Shown here one piece after another: positions 45,035 through 58,077 of a stretch of 64,000 nt of DNA. Position 1 is the first letter of the stretch. Every line of letters begins with the position of its first letter. The translations under genes were made by a program, and so were the position numbers. This DNA comes from Sequoia sempervirens (Eukaryota; Streptophyta; Pinopsida; Cupressales; Cupressaceae): contig VDFB02193867.1 in assembly GCA_007258455.2 (NCBI GenBank), positions 532,571,071-532,635,070 on the forward strand, written 5' to 3'. The notes beneath the pieces are model-generated. The model saw only the letters and a program-made list of their open reading frames with translations, searched no databases and was not told the DNA's origin.

Positions 45035-46150
45035 TGCCCCATTATTTCCTTTCTCCTTCACATGCATTGGTCTAGATTATGTTGGAAATTCCACGCCGAC
45101 CTAGATGACTTACATGCATTTAATGCATATGTTATTTTATTTTGAATTCCTCTTGGCGACTTGTTTTGTGGCCATTTTCTATTGTAAACCCTAATTAGGC
45201 TTTCATATCTTGGGGGTTTCTATAAATATGGAATTCTACCTCATTTGTAAGGGCTATATAGTTTTACTTTGGAGTGAATTAAGCAGTATAGCAAGAGTCA
45301 GATTTTAAAGTTAGTTCATTTTGAGCAAGTGTTGTAACACAGAACACTGGAATTGTTGTTGTTATTAGGTAATTCAATACAATTGAAGACATTGTACTTT
45401 TGGTGAATTTTCTTGTGTTGATTTATCTTGCATGGTTCTTGTTTTTCTATCTTTGAGATTGCTTGGGAAATATTCGATGTATGTTATATTTAGAATTGCA
45501 TATGATTCAATGGTCTTTATGGTTTGATGTTTGAAGTGTTTGCAGCAATCCCTAGTCCATACTTTTTGCAGCTAGTTGATTGTTGGTTGCTTTGCAAAGT
45601 TAGCCTGGACTTTAATATTCATTGTGCTTAGTTCAATTGTGAAGGTTTATTCATTTCAATTTCAATAGGGTTGTTTTGGATGAATGTTCATGATCTGAAA
45701 ATATTTAATGCCTTAGAAGATTGCACTATTTCTCTAAGATTACAGATTCATCTGGGTCAAGCAAAAATCAGTTTTTGAGGGATTGGTCCATTTCAAGTGT
45801 TTCATCATTTTCATTGTTAATCTTAGGCTTAGTGTTAAATTTAGAAATCTCTCTAAACCTTATCTCTTTTGCTATTTCTTTTATCATTTGGGTTAGATTT
45901 AGGATTGAAAGTATCACCATATTACTAGATTTGATAAATTTAAGGATTCAGTATTTGCTTGTAGTAAGGTCCTTGTGATTACCAACATTTTAACATTTAT
46001 CACTGAGTTGTTTATGCATTTTCAAGACCTAACATTAAAGACCTTGGGGTTATCTCTTGAGGCTTGCTAATAGATATTTACCTTTCAAGAGAGATAGGAT
46101 ATTATATTATGTTTGAGTTGTTTCTGTGCAGAAAACACCATCAACACAAC
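45035..46150 (+). other. LTR-like or 3' flanking DNA after unknown ORF copy 2
   Basis: Non-coding. GTTTCTATAAATATGG (45218-45233) looks like a TATA box, followed about 70-130 bases on by an untranslated-like T-rich stretch with TGTAACACAGAACACTGG (45333-45350). This promoter-then-leader look suggests a 3' LTR directly after the ORF. No matching 5' copy was found in the window. Confidence 0.4.
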
Positions 46151-46439
46151 CAAGCTCTCAATGTTTGAAAAAATGATTTAAAAAATAAGATTACATGTTA
46201 AGGAAACTCCTTTTCAACTTTATAATAAATAAATTTCTTAAATAGTAATGTGCAATATGGTGTAGCAATGACAATGTAATTTTTGAGAGAAATGGTTTTT
46301 CTCTAATGTTTTTGTATAGGGATTGGTATTCATTCTATTCATTATATTTTAGATGAACATATCAATGATTTAAATTGGTAGCAATATTGAACTTTGATTA
46401 TTTAATGAAAAATAATGTTTAGGAGGAACAATCCCTCTA

Positions 46440-47115
46440 TATCAAGGATGCAATAGGAAAATAAAATTTTCCCACCAAAAGGAAATTTAGTAATAAAAAA
46501 ATATATTAAATATAAATCAGTAAGAATTGAAAATATTTACCATAGATCAACTAAATTATAAAATAAATAAATAAAAGATAAAAGATAAATCAAAATCAAA
46601 GAAATTTAATAGAAAAATTAAAATCTAAATCTAAGATATTTGATTAAAAAAATTAAAGATAAATAGTAAAGAAAAATAAAAATAAAAAGTCAGATTTGAT
46701 TAAGAAAATCAAAATAAAAGAGATTTTATCAAAAAGAAAAATCAAAGATAAATCACAAATATTTTAAAATATTTATAATAGATAAATTAAAAAATCAAAT
46801 AAAAAAATCAAATAAAAAATTAAAAATACTAAAAGATCAAATAAATAAATCAAAGAGATTTGATCAAAGAAAAAATCAAATATAAAATACTAAAAGATAA
46901 AATAAATAAATCAAAGAGATTTGATCAAAGAAAAAACCAAATATAAATTATTAAGAATTCAAAATATTTATTATAGATAAACTAAAAGATCAAATCAATA
47001 AATCAAAGATAAAAGATAAATAAAAAGATCAATTAAAAATATTTACATTCAAATAAATAAATCAAAGAGACAAAATAAATCAAATAAACAATTCAAATAT
47101 AAAAGATAAATTCAA
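46440..47115. repeat. A-rich degenerate repeat with TTTGATCAAA motif
   Basis: Irregular repeats of AATCAAA, AAATAAATAAATCAAAGA and AAAGATAAA, with AGAGATTTGATCAAAG at 46855 and 46915. A related block lies at 51060-51310. Confidence 0.7.
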
Positions 47116-47580
47116 AAATGTTTGAGAAGACAATATTAGGCATGATAGGGAAATTATAATGGTAAGTGCAAGTTTTACTCCATAGTGTATGAGAAATTGC
47201 ACAAGAAGCCTATGCCTAGAATGAGTCCATTATTAATAAAATAATTTAGAGTGAGAAAGCTAGTAGCATGTTGGATCTATCCTAAAAAACCTCATCATGG
47301 TTGAAATTACTCTCATAAATCCTCACATTTTTTCCAATTATGTGCTTCCTAAAATTGTGAAGTATGATATTTTTTCATTTATCTAATTCAATTGCTTCTA
47401 TTATGAATTAAAGAAAGATAGGGGGTATCCCTATAATATTATTTAAAATTAGGGGGAAAACTTATAAGCCCATGTCAATTTTTATAATTGGAGACAAAAA
47501 TGAATTTTTTACCTTTGATTGAAATCACCCCATTGGTTTTTATCCAAAGGGTAGAATTAGGTAATTTCTCTTACAAAAGT

Positions 47581-47724
47581 TCAGCGTCTTGTACAAAATT
47601 ATAAGAAAACCTTCTAATTATAACTATAATTTATATGGGTTGTGTGATGATAATTTTATGCATAATATCACAGATAAAGCTCAACGTCTTGTACAAAATG
47701 ATAAGAAAACCTTCTAATTATAAC
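47581..47724. repeat. Direct repeat of 44 bp, period 100 bp
   Basis: 47581-47624 (TCAGCGTCTTGTACAAAATT at its start, AAAACCTTCTAATTATAAC at its end) recurs at 47681-47724 with two base changes. Confidence 0.85.
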
Positions 47725-48890
47725 AACACTAAAGGTTGGCATAACCTTATCAAATATTTGTAAAGAAAATTCAAAAATTAAAATTAAACTAACAAAACAC
47801 TCACATAATTTATAAATTGAAACAAATTAAAAACTCTCCTAAAATATTTGCATGGATTCAAGAATAACCCAATTTGAACCATGGTTACCCCACATAGTCT
47901 TCAAGGGCTATAATTTTATGAAATATTTACCAAAAAGAAATCATAAAAAAAATAGATAGCATGATTTAATAGATTGAAATGAATTAAAAAAATTCTCATA
48001 TATTAAGGCTTACTTTACCATTAGAGATAGAATTAGAATTAGGGTTAGGTTTCACCTCAAGGTTATAATTATATAACTATAAATACAATAATTTAGATAT
48101 TTCTTTTTCAAAGATTTTAAATAATTTTTAATTTTAATTATATTAAAATGTAAACTTGTAAATTTATGAAAGTTCTTCCACACTCAATATTTTATAAGTT
48201 TAATAAATTTATTTTTTGAGGTAATAATTTAACATATTCTTTGTATATCTTATCTTTATAAATAATGTTATATAAATTATTTAATTTATATGGTAAATAA
48301 GCTAGTTTTAAATATATTAGTTTAAAAACTTATTGCCTCCCACTTGCCCAAAGGGACCATCCATATTATGCCACAAAATCAAAATATAATATTATTAATT
48401 AATATATTAAATTATATTTTAGATGGTATAAATGTTACATATATATTGTATAGATATTATACTATTATAATGATGTTAAAATTATATATTAGATATTATA
48501 TATGTTACATATGTATTATATAGTGTATATATTATAATATTATAGTATGTTGTTAAATTAATAATATAATATACTAAAAATATATTATTTATTTGAATAT
48601 AATAAATAAATATGAGTATAAACAAATATATATTTATATTTAGTATTAAAGAAAATTCACATAATATATTATTAAAAAGTGGTAAATATATTGACTTTAT
48701 AAATATATTTATTTTATGTAACAAGTATATTATATGTAATGCTCAGGATTAGATGGTAGTTAAAAAGAAAATAAAATAAAATAAATAAATAAAAATAGAA
48801 CTTCATTCTCTTCTTATATCTATTGTGTTTTATTTTATTTTAAAGAAAATGAGATATGCTTGGTCATCGATTCCAGTTACCTATGTGTTT

Positions 48891-49092
48891 TGTATAATAC
48901 AAAAAATTTCCTAAAAATTAGTTGAATATTTTTTTATTACCCACCATTCCATAATAATTGGTAATGGAAGTAATGGAAGCACTATGAAAATTGTATAATA
49001 CAAAAAATTTCCTAAAAATTAGTTGAATATTTTTTTATTACCCACCATTCCATAATAATTGGTAATGGAAGTAATGGAAGCACTATGAAAAT
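48891..49092. repeat. Perfect 101-bp tandem duplication
   Basis: 48891-48991 and 48992-49092 look identical base for base, starting TGTATAATACAAAAAATTTC and ending GCACTATGAAAAT. Such identity in DNA this AT-rich suggests a very recent event or an assembly artefact. Confidence 0.9.
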
Positions 49093-51059
49093 TGTTATAT
49101 ATTTTGTTATATAATTCGCTCATTGGTTAAAATGAGACTTAGAATTATTAATCATAAAAAATAATTAATCAAATCACAACAATATTTGTAAAGAAAAATT
49201 AAACTAAATTTTAATTTCTAAAATTTATACAGTATTTATTATCTAGTTTTGAAAATAATCATATAAATTATAGTAATTATCTACTACAAATAAATTAAAT
49301 TAAAACTAAATTTTATTTTTAAAATAATTCAACAATTATTAATTATAATTTTAGAATAAATTTTTTCTTTGCATCCAATTTATTTTATTTTCCAAAATTA
49401 CATTAAATTCTAACTTCAAAAAAATCAGAACTTATTTTGCATGCCTACTTTTGTATTGTTGAGTTCAATTAGGTATATTGTTCTTTAAATTTGAATAACC
49501 AATCATTTTATAAATTAATAATCAAATCACCACAATGTGTGTGTGTCTATATATATTACAAAAATAATTATTTAAATCTAGAATTCTATTTCTATGTGAA
49601 ATGAAGTATTATTAGGATAAGAATTATTAATCATATAAAAAAATTAAATCAACAAATATTTTTAAAGCTTAGAAATAATTTTAAAATTAAACTAAATTTT
49701 AATTTTAAAAATTATAAAGTATTTATCATGTATTTTTAAAAATAATCAGTTAAATTATATTAATTATTCAATACAAATAAATTAAATAAAACTACATCCT
49801 ATCTAATTTATATGTCTAATACATTTTGATACATCTATAAAGGTCTGATTTGGTGTATGCAGGGATTATTTGCAATGCATACAATGTAAAAGGTGAAGTT
49901 GTAATGGTTGATCATTCTATTATATTTAATATAATTAAATAAAACTATATATTATTTTCAAAATAATTCAACAATAATTAATTATAATTTGAGAATAAAT
50001 TAAGAAATGAATATATATATAAAAGTAACCTTTTTTATTTCTTTGCATCCAAGTGATTTCATTTTCTAAAATCATATTAAATTCTAACTTCAAAAAATCA
50101 TAAAATATTTTACATGCTTATTTTTATATTTTTGAGTTGAATTGCGTTTAATTTGAATAACCGATCAGAAAGCAAATAAATAATCAAATTAACACAATAT
50201 TTGCAAAGCTTAAATTTCATTTTAAAATTAAATTAAATTATAATGATTATGTAATATAAATGAATTAAATATTAAATATAAGTACATGTTCCTTTTAAAT
50301 TTAAAAATATAAAATATTTGAAGTTGATAAGTTTTAAACTTATTAATTATGATGATATCCGAAAACTAAAAAGATTCAAAATAATGAAATAGATTAATTA
50401 CAAATGACAACACACAAAATTCTACATTGATGAATACTAACCATGAAAGTTGCATAAAATTTTATTTGAAGATCTATGAATCTTTTCAGCTTATATCTAA
50501 TTATTTTTTAAAATATTTAAGTTGTATACTTTATAGGTAATTGAAAAATAATAGTTCAGATTGTATATTTTGTTAATAATTTAATGATATTTGTATTGTG
50601 AGATTAAAATAATAATTTAAGAGTAAATGTTCAAAACAATCATTTATTGAATATATATATATATAGCAAAAAATAATTATAAATATCAATATTAGAGTAA
50701 AAATTAAAACAACAATTAAAAGAAAATGTTAAAAGATTGTATATTTTATGAATATTTTAATAATCATTATCTTGAAATTTTTTAAATTAATTTCAAAAAA
50801 ATCTCCATTAAAAATATTGTACTTTATTGAATGGTGGTCAAATAAACAAGTAAATAAATGAATAGAATGGAAAATATAACAAGTATACAAAATTTGAAGA
50901 GTTCAAAAAATTCTTAAAAATTTCTAAATATTTTTTTGATTATGGTCTTTGTGGCAAGAAAAACCTTGAAATGTTGTGATAAATACAAATTCTCATTTGT
51001 TTAAACCAAAGTTATTAATAACTTGTTAAGGAAGAAGCGTGCCTATAGTTCCTTGGGTA

Positions 51060-51310
51060 GGAACTAACAAAAGATAAACTAGATATTTGATCACAAAGTT
51101 GAATTAATAAAAAAGGCAGATCATATATTTGATCTCAAAAATTTGAATAAAAGATCAAATAAATAAATAAATAAAGGAAAATTAGATATTTGATCACAAA
51201 AACTTGATTAAAATATCAAACAAATATATAAAAATATTTAAGATAAATCAAAGATTTGATCGCAAAGATAAATTGATCAAAAAGAAAGAACAAAGATTTA
51301 AAATATAAAT
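51060..51310. repeat. A-rich degenerate repeat, second block
   Basis: Contains ATATTTGATCACAAAG (51088), TATTTGATCTCAAAA (51130), ATATTTGATCACAAAAAC (51186) and AGATTTGATCGCAAAG (51255): a TTTGATC-based unit of roughly 50 bp, related to 46440-47115. Confidence 0.65.
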
Positions 51311-51355
51311 CAATAAGAATTACTAAATAAAAAAACCTCATAAAGATTTGAATAC

Positions 51356-52925
51356 ATGGGGTTAAATTAGGGTTTTGGATAGAGTTTAATTATGCTTATG
51401 ATTCAATTAAGTTAAGATTTTGGACTAGGATCAGGGTTATGGTTCAATTATAGTTACAATTCAATAAAGGTTTAGATTTAAGGTTATAGTCTAAATAGGG
51501 TTACTATTTAATTATGGTTATGATTCAATTCAAGTTGAGTTCATTAGGATTGTAGTTAGGATTATGTATAGGGTTTACTTTAGGTTACGATTCAATTAGG
51601 ATTGTAGTTAGGGTTATGTATATGGTTTAATTTAGGTTAGGGTTCAATTAGGCTTAGAGTTAGGGTAAGGGTTACGACAAGGATTAGTCTTAGTTTTAGG
51701 GCTCAATTAGGGGAACGATTCTATTATAAGCTTGGGTATGGGTTATAGTTGGGTTTCAAATAGGGTTATGATCAAGGTTAGGTGTAAGATTTAATTAGGG
51801 GTCGACTTTAGTTAGAATTAAATTTAAGTTATAATTATAGTTAGGGTTCAATTAGTGTAAGGTTAGTGTTAGGGTTAGGATCCAATTATGGTTATGATTA
51901 AAATAGTGTTTAGAATTAGGGTTAGTATTAGGGTTCAATTATGGATCTATTTGGTTAGGGTTTAATAAGGGACATGTTTATGGTTAGGGTTTAATTAGGG
52001 TTAAGATTTAATTAGGGATAATGTACGTTAACATTCAATTAGGGTTAGGGTGAGTTTTGTATGATAAAGCTTGGGGTTAGGGTTATATTTAGGGTTCAAA
52101 TAGGGTTACAATCAATGTTAGGTTTAGTATTCAATTAAAGGTTTAGGATATAATTAGTGTTACAGTTATAGTTATCATTTAATTAGTGTAAGGGATAATG
52201 TTTGGGTTAGGATTAAATTGGTGTTTAAAGTTAGGGTTAGATTTTAATTAGGTTTATGGTTAGGGTTCAATTAAGGTTAGAATTTAATTAGGATTGTGGT
52301 TAGAGTCTATTTAGGGTTAGGGCTAAAATTAGGACTCGAGTTAGGGTATAATAAGGGATAAATTCCAATTAAGTTTAGGATTAGGGTATAATTATTGTTA
52401 TAATTCAATTGGGTTTAGGTTACATTAGTGTTCAAATAAGTTAAGCATAAAAAATAGTTAGGATTAAGATTAGAGTTTAATTCGGGTTAGAGCTAGGATT
52501 AGGTTTATGGTAGAATTAAAGTTACAATTCAATCTAGGTTCAATTAGGGTTATGGTACAAAAAAAGTTAGGATTTAATTAGGGTTCTTTTAAATTACCAT
52601 TCAGTTATGGTTAGGCACTAATTAGGGCTAAGATGATGGTTCAATTAGTGTTATGATTTTATGATAAAGCTTGGGGTTAGGGTTATAATTGGGGTTCAAA
52701 TAGAGTTATAGCTAGAGTTATGTTTAGTATTCAATTAAAGTGTTAGAATTAGGGATCAATTAAGGTTAGGACTCAATTAGAGTTAGGGTTATAGTTAGAA
52801 TTCAATCAAAATAAGTGTTAGTTTTAGGGTTAGGATTAAAATCATGTTCAAAGTTTGGATTAGAATTCAATTAGGATTAGGGATAGGGTTAAGGTTAATT
52901 AGGGTTAGAGCTTAATTATGAATAT
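51356..52925. repeat. Degenerate telomere-like repeat block (~1.57 kb)
   Basis: Dozens of GGGTT, TTAGGG and GGGTTAGGGTT pieces, often with CAATTA between them, giving a rough unit GGGTTCAATTAGGGTTAG. The variant is closer to TTAGGG than to the plant TTTAGGG. A longer unit marked by AAGCTTGGG recurs at 51728, 52067 and 52667, each followed by GGGTTAT or GGGTTATAG and GGGTTCAAATAG-like sequence. The G-rich strand is the plus strand throughout. It stops just before the 5' LTR at 52981. Confidence 0.88.
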
Positions 52926-52980
52926 TTGGATGCAATACAAGGGCTAAGAACCTTCACACACTGTCAATCAAATGAGTATT

Positions 52981-53953
52981 TATAGACACCCAAAATATGC
53001 ATACAAGGTCAATCCAATGGTTTAATCAAATAATACATTTCATCTCTCATAAATCATTCAACCTTTATCATGCATCATCCATTTAATTAAATAAACCAAG
53101 ACTTTATTTAACTAAGTCTAAAAATTCATATTTCTCCCCTTTTGATTTAAATAAATCCAAATATTTTAGTCAAAAAGGTCAAAGCATCCTAATCATCATC
53201 CTAGCTAATTAATCCCAATTAAGTCTAATCTAACCATGATTAAATGCTAAACCTAACCACTTTCATTCTCTAGATTTTTCCACTTGCACCAACAAATCAA
53301 TTTATTGATTTATTAAATCATCACTTTCACTCAACATGGCATTTATGGGGAATATTCCCTCAAGTTTGAAAAATATGACAAGTTGATTTGTCTCTCCAAC
53401 ATTGCATTTATTGCTCATTTTCTTGTCCCCCTCTCAAAATTTATTGCACAAATTTGAATTTGAAACTCCCTCTCATGGGCACATTTCCCAAATCTTGCAC
53501 ATGCATCAACCAATCACATGATGACAAGTGGCCTCTTTTCATTGGCCTATTTTTAGTCCCACATTGGTCCCTTTTCAACACTCTTAGCATTTGAAAATCT
53601 ACAAATAGAGGTTTCATCCTTGATCAAATCCTCCACAATTCTATCATTTCATCTAAAACTTTTATGCAAAGTCACTCTCTTGGTTTTAGAACTGATTTTT
53701 CTCTTCATCATATTGGTATTTGCATCATTTCAGATTTTGAGCAAGATTGGGAAAGGGTCATTTGCACATTTGACACCAATCCACTATGAAATAGGTAACT
53801 TGCTATTGTTTTCATAATGCTTTTATTTTTCTCTTGTCATTTGTTGCATTTTGAAGCATTTACAAGGTATTTCATAGGGGCATTTTGATGGATTTGTGAA
53901 ATACTAACCTCTAAATGAAGTTTAGTGTTTGCAGATTTTAATGGATGCCTACA
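52981..53953 (+). repeat. 5' LTR
   Basis: Starts TATAGACACCC where the 3' LTR has TGTAGACACCC, so the terminal TG is mutated, and ends ...GCCTACA just before the PBS. The TATA-like TATAAATA of the 3' LTR is TACAAATA here (53600-53607). Confidence 0.85.
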
Positions 53954-53955
53954 TT

Positions 53956-53973
53956 TGGCACTGCAAGGAGGGG
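53956..53973 (+). other. Primer-binding site (putative)
   Basis: TGGCACTGCAAGGAGGGG, two bases after the 5' LTR end; starts with TGG as expected for pairing with a tRNA CCA end. The tRNA was not identified. Confidence 0.6.
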
Positions 53974-54479
53974 ATATATCTATAATTTATTCATTGTATA
54001 GGTCCAAGAACAAAATTTGTGATTAAGAGAGGCATATGTTTTGGCATATTTCTTTTAATGTTCCTGTCTTTTCTCATCGATATTTCTGTTCTCTGTATTT
54101 AATTTCATTGTCTCTATTGAGTAATTGGCCACATAGGGAGTAGCTTGCATTTGAGGTAGTGTCTCAGCCATTTTAGCATATGACCATACCAACTTTACTT
54201 ATCTCTGAAGATTCATATCCTCCCCATCCTGTGTCTATATATCTTCTAGAAATGAGCCAAATGAAGGGTTGTTCAAGTTGCTAGTTGCAGCAGCATTAAA
54301 GCCCAATACCTCTGACTAGAAAGTGATTGTATACAATCCAGATGCTAGGCATGCTTCTGTCATAGAACACATCCAAGCAGTCAGCTTAAGACAAGCCTAT
54401 TCTGGAGCTTGTGAAGCACATCCTTGAACAATGCCATGTCCAAGCCCATGCTCTTGTTTCCACTATGAACATCAGCCGC

Positions 54480-54800
54480 ACTATCTTTGCTCTCCCACTA
54501 TGAATTAAGGCGTATAAATATCTTTCAGTGTAACTTGCAAACATTGTATTCCATGAAGATCACATTTCAAAGAGGCATCCTGCCAAACAGTGCACGTACC
54601 TTGGTTCATTTATTTGAGGCATTCTGTCAAAAAGTTCATGTGACTTGTCTATGCTTCCACATGCTACAGAAATATCTACCAGGGCAGTGAGGATGCTAGA
54701 ATGGCTGGGGGGTTTGGTTGTACACCCAATAGTTGGATTTGCATTAAAATTTCTTACACCTTTTAATAAATATATTTTGCACAGGTCCCACAATTATTTC
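54480..54800 (-). pseudogene. Pentatricopeptide repeat (PPR) gene scrap
   Basis: The minus-strand frame 54793-54560 reads SSILTALVDISVACGSIDKS and HELFDRMPQ, the typical plant PPR repeat (TALVDMYAKCGSIxxAxxLFDxMP). After a frame change, NVI and SWNTMFASYTER follow (about 54565-54520), the end of a PPR motif and start of the next. PPR proteins bind organelle RNA. It covers little more than one repeat and lies reversed inside the LTR element, so it was probably picked up by the element or brought in by an older insertion. The sequence to 54290 is too decayed to place. Confidence 0.65.
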
Positions 54801-57800
54801 ATCCCATGAAATGATATTCAAAATGCGTTGAATTATTAGATGTTACTATTCTTGTGTCAGCTAGTAATGTGTAGACTAGAATACATAAAGACCATATAGA
54901 GTCTGGGGAATATCAAATGACATGATGGATAGACATTCATCTTCTATTAGCGTGTATTTTCTTTTGGCTTCTAGGTTCATTAAAACAATGTGCTAAGTCG
55001 TTCCCATATAAAGTCTCTTTTCACTCTATTGCTTTACTAAGTCTTTGATAAGAGCCTTAATTGCAAATATCATAAGAAACAAGCCTTTTTTTCAGTCTCC
55101 CCATCCATCTGAAGTTAATAATCCCATTACCAGTCTACAATGAGCTCAACCTACTGCCTATATTTTAGTTTGATAGTACTTTTTTACCTTAGAAATTTGT
55201 GGATCCAGGGTGCAAGTGTGATCACATGGTACCTAGTAATTGGTTGTACTTTGCAAGACCAGAATATTTCATCAAAAGTTTGACTTCTACTATGCCATCC
55301 TAAAATTCTAAGACTAGAATAATCCATTTTTATGAAATCTAGGCTTAGCATGTGCTTTACGGGTAGTGGACTGACTACATTTATGGTCATTTGTTTATAT
55401 TTTTTTAATTTGTTACCTTCTCTTTGCAAGCGAAGTCATGGATATCTGAGCAAACTATTTCAAGTTCCTTTTGTGAATATTGTGTACCATTGATTTCCAT
55501 TCATTAAAGATCAAGCCATCCTATCCACCAAGCTTACTACTGAGCGTATGTCCTTCACAGCAAAAGCTAGAGCCTTAGGGTACATTCTACCAATTGTATC
55601 TTTTTTCAACAAATGTGCATGGATGTGAGTAGTACGAGGAAAAATAATATCCTGCTATTGGTGAGTTGGGTCGCAACTGGCAGAGGTAGCAGTTATCAGC
55701 CATCAAAATTTTTGTCAATGAGAAGTACACACTGGTATGTCATAGCTTTTAAATCACCAACTTTTTGCATGGTTCCATCAAACTTTATGTAGGGGAGACA
55801 GGTCAGTATCTACTTGTGTAGGGGTTAGTATTTAATGTTATTTGTTTGAATCTTCCTACTATTTAGAAATATGTGTATTTGTTTATAAAATAATTTTGTT
55901 ATCTGACAGCCAGTGGAAGGATTTTATGTTGACAGCTACAATTTTTTTTGAAAAAGTTGATATAATCTATCTTAAATGTTTTAAATGTAGATTTTCTTCA
56001 TTTCTTTGACTTGGTGCAAGGAGAGGTCACTTGTGTTTTTTCAATCTCTTCTTTATTTTATCTATCATTATATGGGGATTGTGTTTTAATTCTTAATACT
56101 ACATATTTCAAATGATTCCCTCCCATAAAGCTCATCTCTAAAGGTGGACATTAGAACTGAATGTTGGAGTTGGGAAAAAACAAAAGAAGGATCAAATTTA
56201 AGGATTCGGGCATTAAAACTTGAAACTCGCAAAGAATTTTTAAATGCTTTAAAGAGATTCTATCATATGTCATAATTTTCTCTTTTAAATGAACTCACCT
56301 CTTTTTGGGCTCTTAAAAAAAGAACATTTCAATTTTTTGCAACAAAGGGGGCTTAAAAAGAACTTAGTCAAACTCACTAGCTTTGCAATTTTGGATTAAC
56401 AAATTGAACAATCAAATCTTCATCTTTCCTTTCGTGCTTAAAATGAATCAAATCATTGCTTTGAAGGATAAAATGAATGTGTGTCTTTATTGTTTTGTAA
56501 TTATTTACACAAAGTAATATCATCAAAAGACGTATGTGCTTCTCTCGCGCCTCATGGAAATCTTGAGAATCAAAAGGCTTTTGGTGACATTAAGTTGCAT
56601 AAATAATTTCCCATACACACTTCGATTTGGGTTTAAAAATTTAACATCTTGTGCAAGTGTGAGTAAGGAATCATCGTGTATATTCTCTCTCTTTGTTGCC
56701 ATCAAAGATTGATCAAGTTACGAATTTTATCTTTACTCACTTTTGTTTATCCTAGAGAGCCTGCCTTGGGGAAAAATTACTCACCCAAGGGAACGAATCA
56801 ACCGGTAACACTCTAAAGCCAAGAGTATTTCCAACCGGGATATAAATATGGGTATTGGAGTAAATGCCAGTATCACGCGGTTGGCTCTGATGAGATGGAT
56901 CTGAAAGGGGACTCTTGCTGTATGGGTCAATCTCGACGAATAGAAAGTATAGAATAAAACCCTTGTTTTATAGTGACCAATATATCCATTAAGCATGTTT
57001 ATAAAAGTGGTGCATTGGAACTTAGATTCCAAGAATTTTCTTGCCATGTCTGATCTTGGTTAAAGTATAGAGGTTAAGACTTCATTCTTAACATACCTTT
57101 ATACTTTTTCCTTGGTTGCATGTAAAATCATCTCTTCTCCCACCAAGAAAAATGTACCAATTGAGCTAGGGTGTTATATTGTTTGTGAGTCAGCTTCAAA
57201 ACATAGTGCTTTTATCAAAAGCATTGGAAAACCAACGTTCAACAAATCATCAAAATTGCAAACCCTTTAGGAGAGGCAAATATCCTTGAACAAGTTCACA
57301 TGTTATTGCTTTCCCTTGGGATTCGTGTCCTTAGAGGCATCTAAACATTTGGATTTCATCTCAATTTGCTTCTACTAAAGTCAACTTTACGCAACCTTTT
57401 CCTTGATTTCCTCGATTTCTGCATAATGCACTTTGTGGGATGAAAGGGAATTAGGACATTGGACATTCAGTTGAAAAACTAATCAAGAGTGTGTTTGTGG
57501 TAAAAAGAATCCATTAAGAAAAGATTAAATCAATTGGACCCCACACATGTGCTTGACATATTTTGGTCATATGGTTTTCATGTAAACATTGGTCGATTTT
57601 GAATTACTCTTAGAGAAAGGCATGTTCTTCACTATCTTGGCCTAGTAAACAAGTCCTTCCTAGGTTAATTTAGGATCAAATCAAACACTTCATCCATCCC
57701 AAACATTTATCATCTTAATCCCATCCAAACAAACAAATTTAGGTCTTTGGAAACATCATTTTAGACTTGGGTAAATCATCAAAATCAAAATCACCTTGTT

Positions 57801-58077
57801 TAGTTAGGTGTATGGGAATGCATCCTTTCTCATACATTTAATTGAATTAGAAATCCTTTCAAAAAGTTCATCCTAAAATCACATCTAACATCTTAGGGTT
57901 TACAAGTTCATTAATCCAATCAAACCAATCAAAATCAAACCCTAAGTCTAGCATTGATCCAAATTCGCTAAGCATTCAACACGAGCATATCATTTACACC
58001 TTTCATCCATCATCTCATCATTGGTCCTAAGAACCTTAGAGGTCACTTTTGCAACAAGGTCAAAACACAAGAGGAAC
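54801..58077. other. Non-coding interior of the LTR element
   Basis: More than 3 kb with no recognisable coding sequence on either strand. Short open frames at 55184-55429, 56523-56705 and 56781-57047 (minus) carry no motif. Sequence character changes near 55900-56400, which may hide an older insertion. Confidence 0.55.

Larger units (their letters stand above)
46151..51355. other. Very AT-rich non-coding region
   Basis: Long tract with few G or C bases and no supported gene. The minus-strand frame 48724-48482 (Tyr/Ile/Asn only) is a composition artefact. It contains the simple-repeat blocks and the tandem duplications listed separately. Confidence 0.8.

Noticed and set aside
37261..46150. 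LTR pair around unknown ORF copy 2.
   Set aside because: 39700-41370 and 45035-46150 were compared by eye and no matching segment was found, so an LTR pair is not claimed.
48482..48724. Minus-strand frame of 80 codons.
   Set aside because: Composition artefact of nearly pure A/T DNA.
51356..52925. Chromosome end (active telomere).
   Set aside because: The repeats are highly degenerate and followed by more than 11 kb of ordinary sequence in the window.
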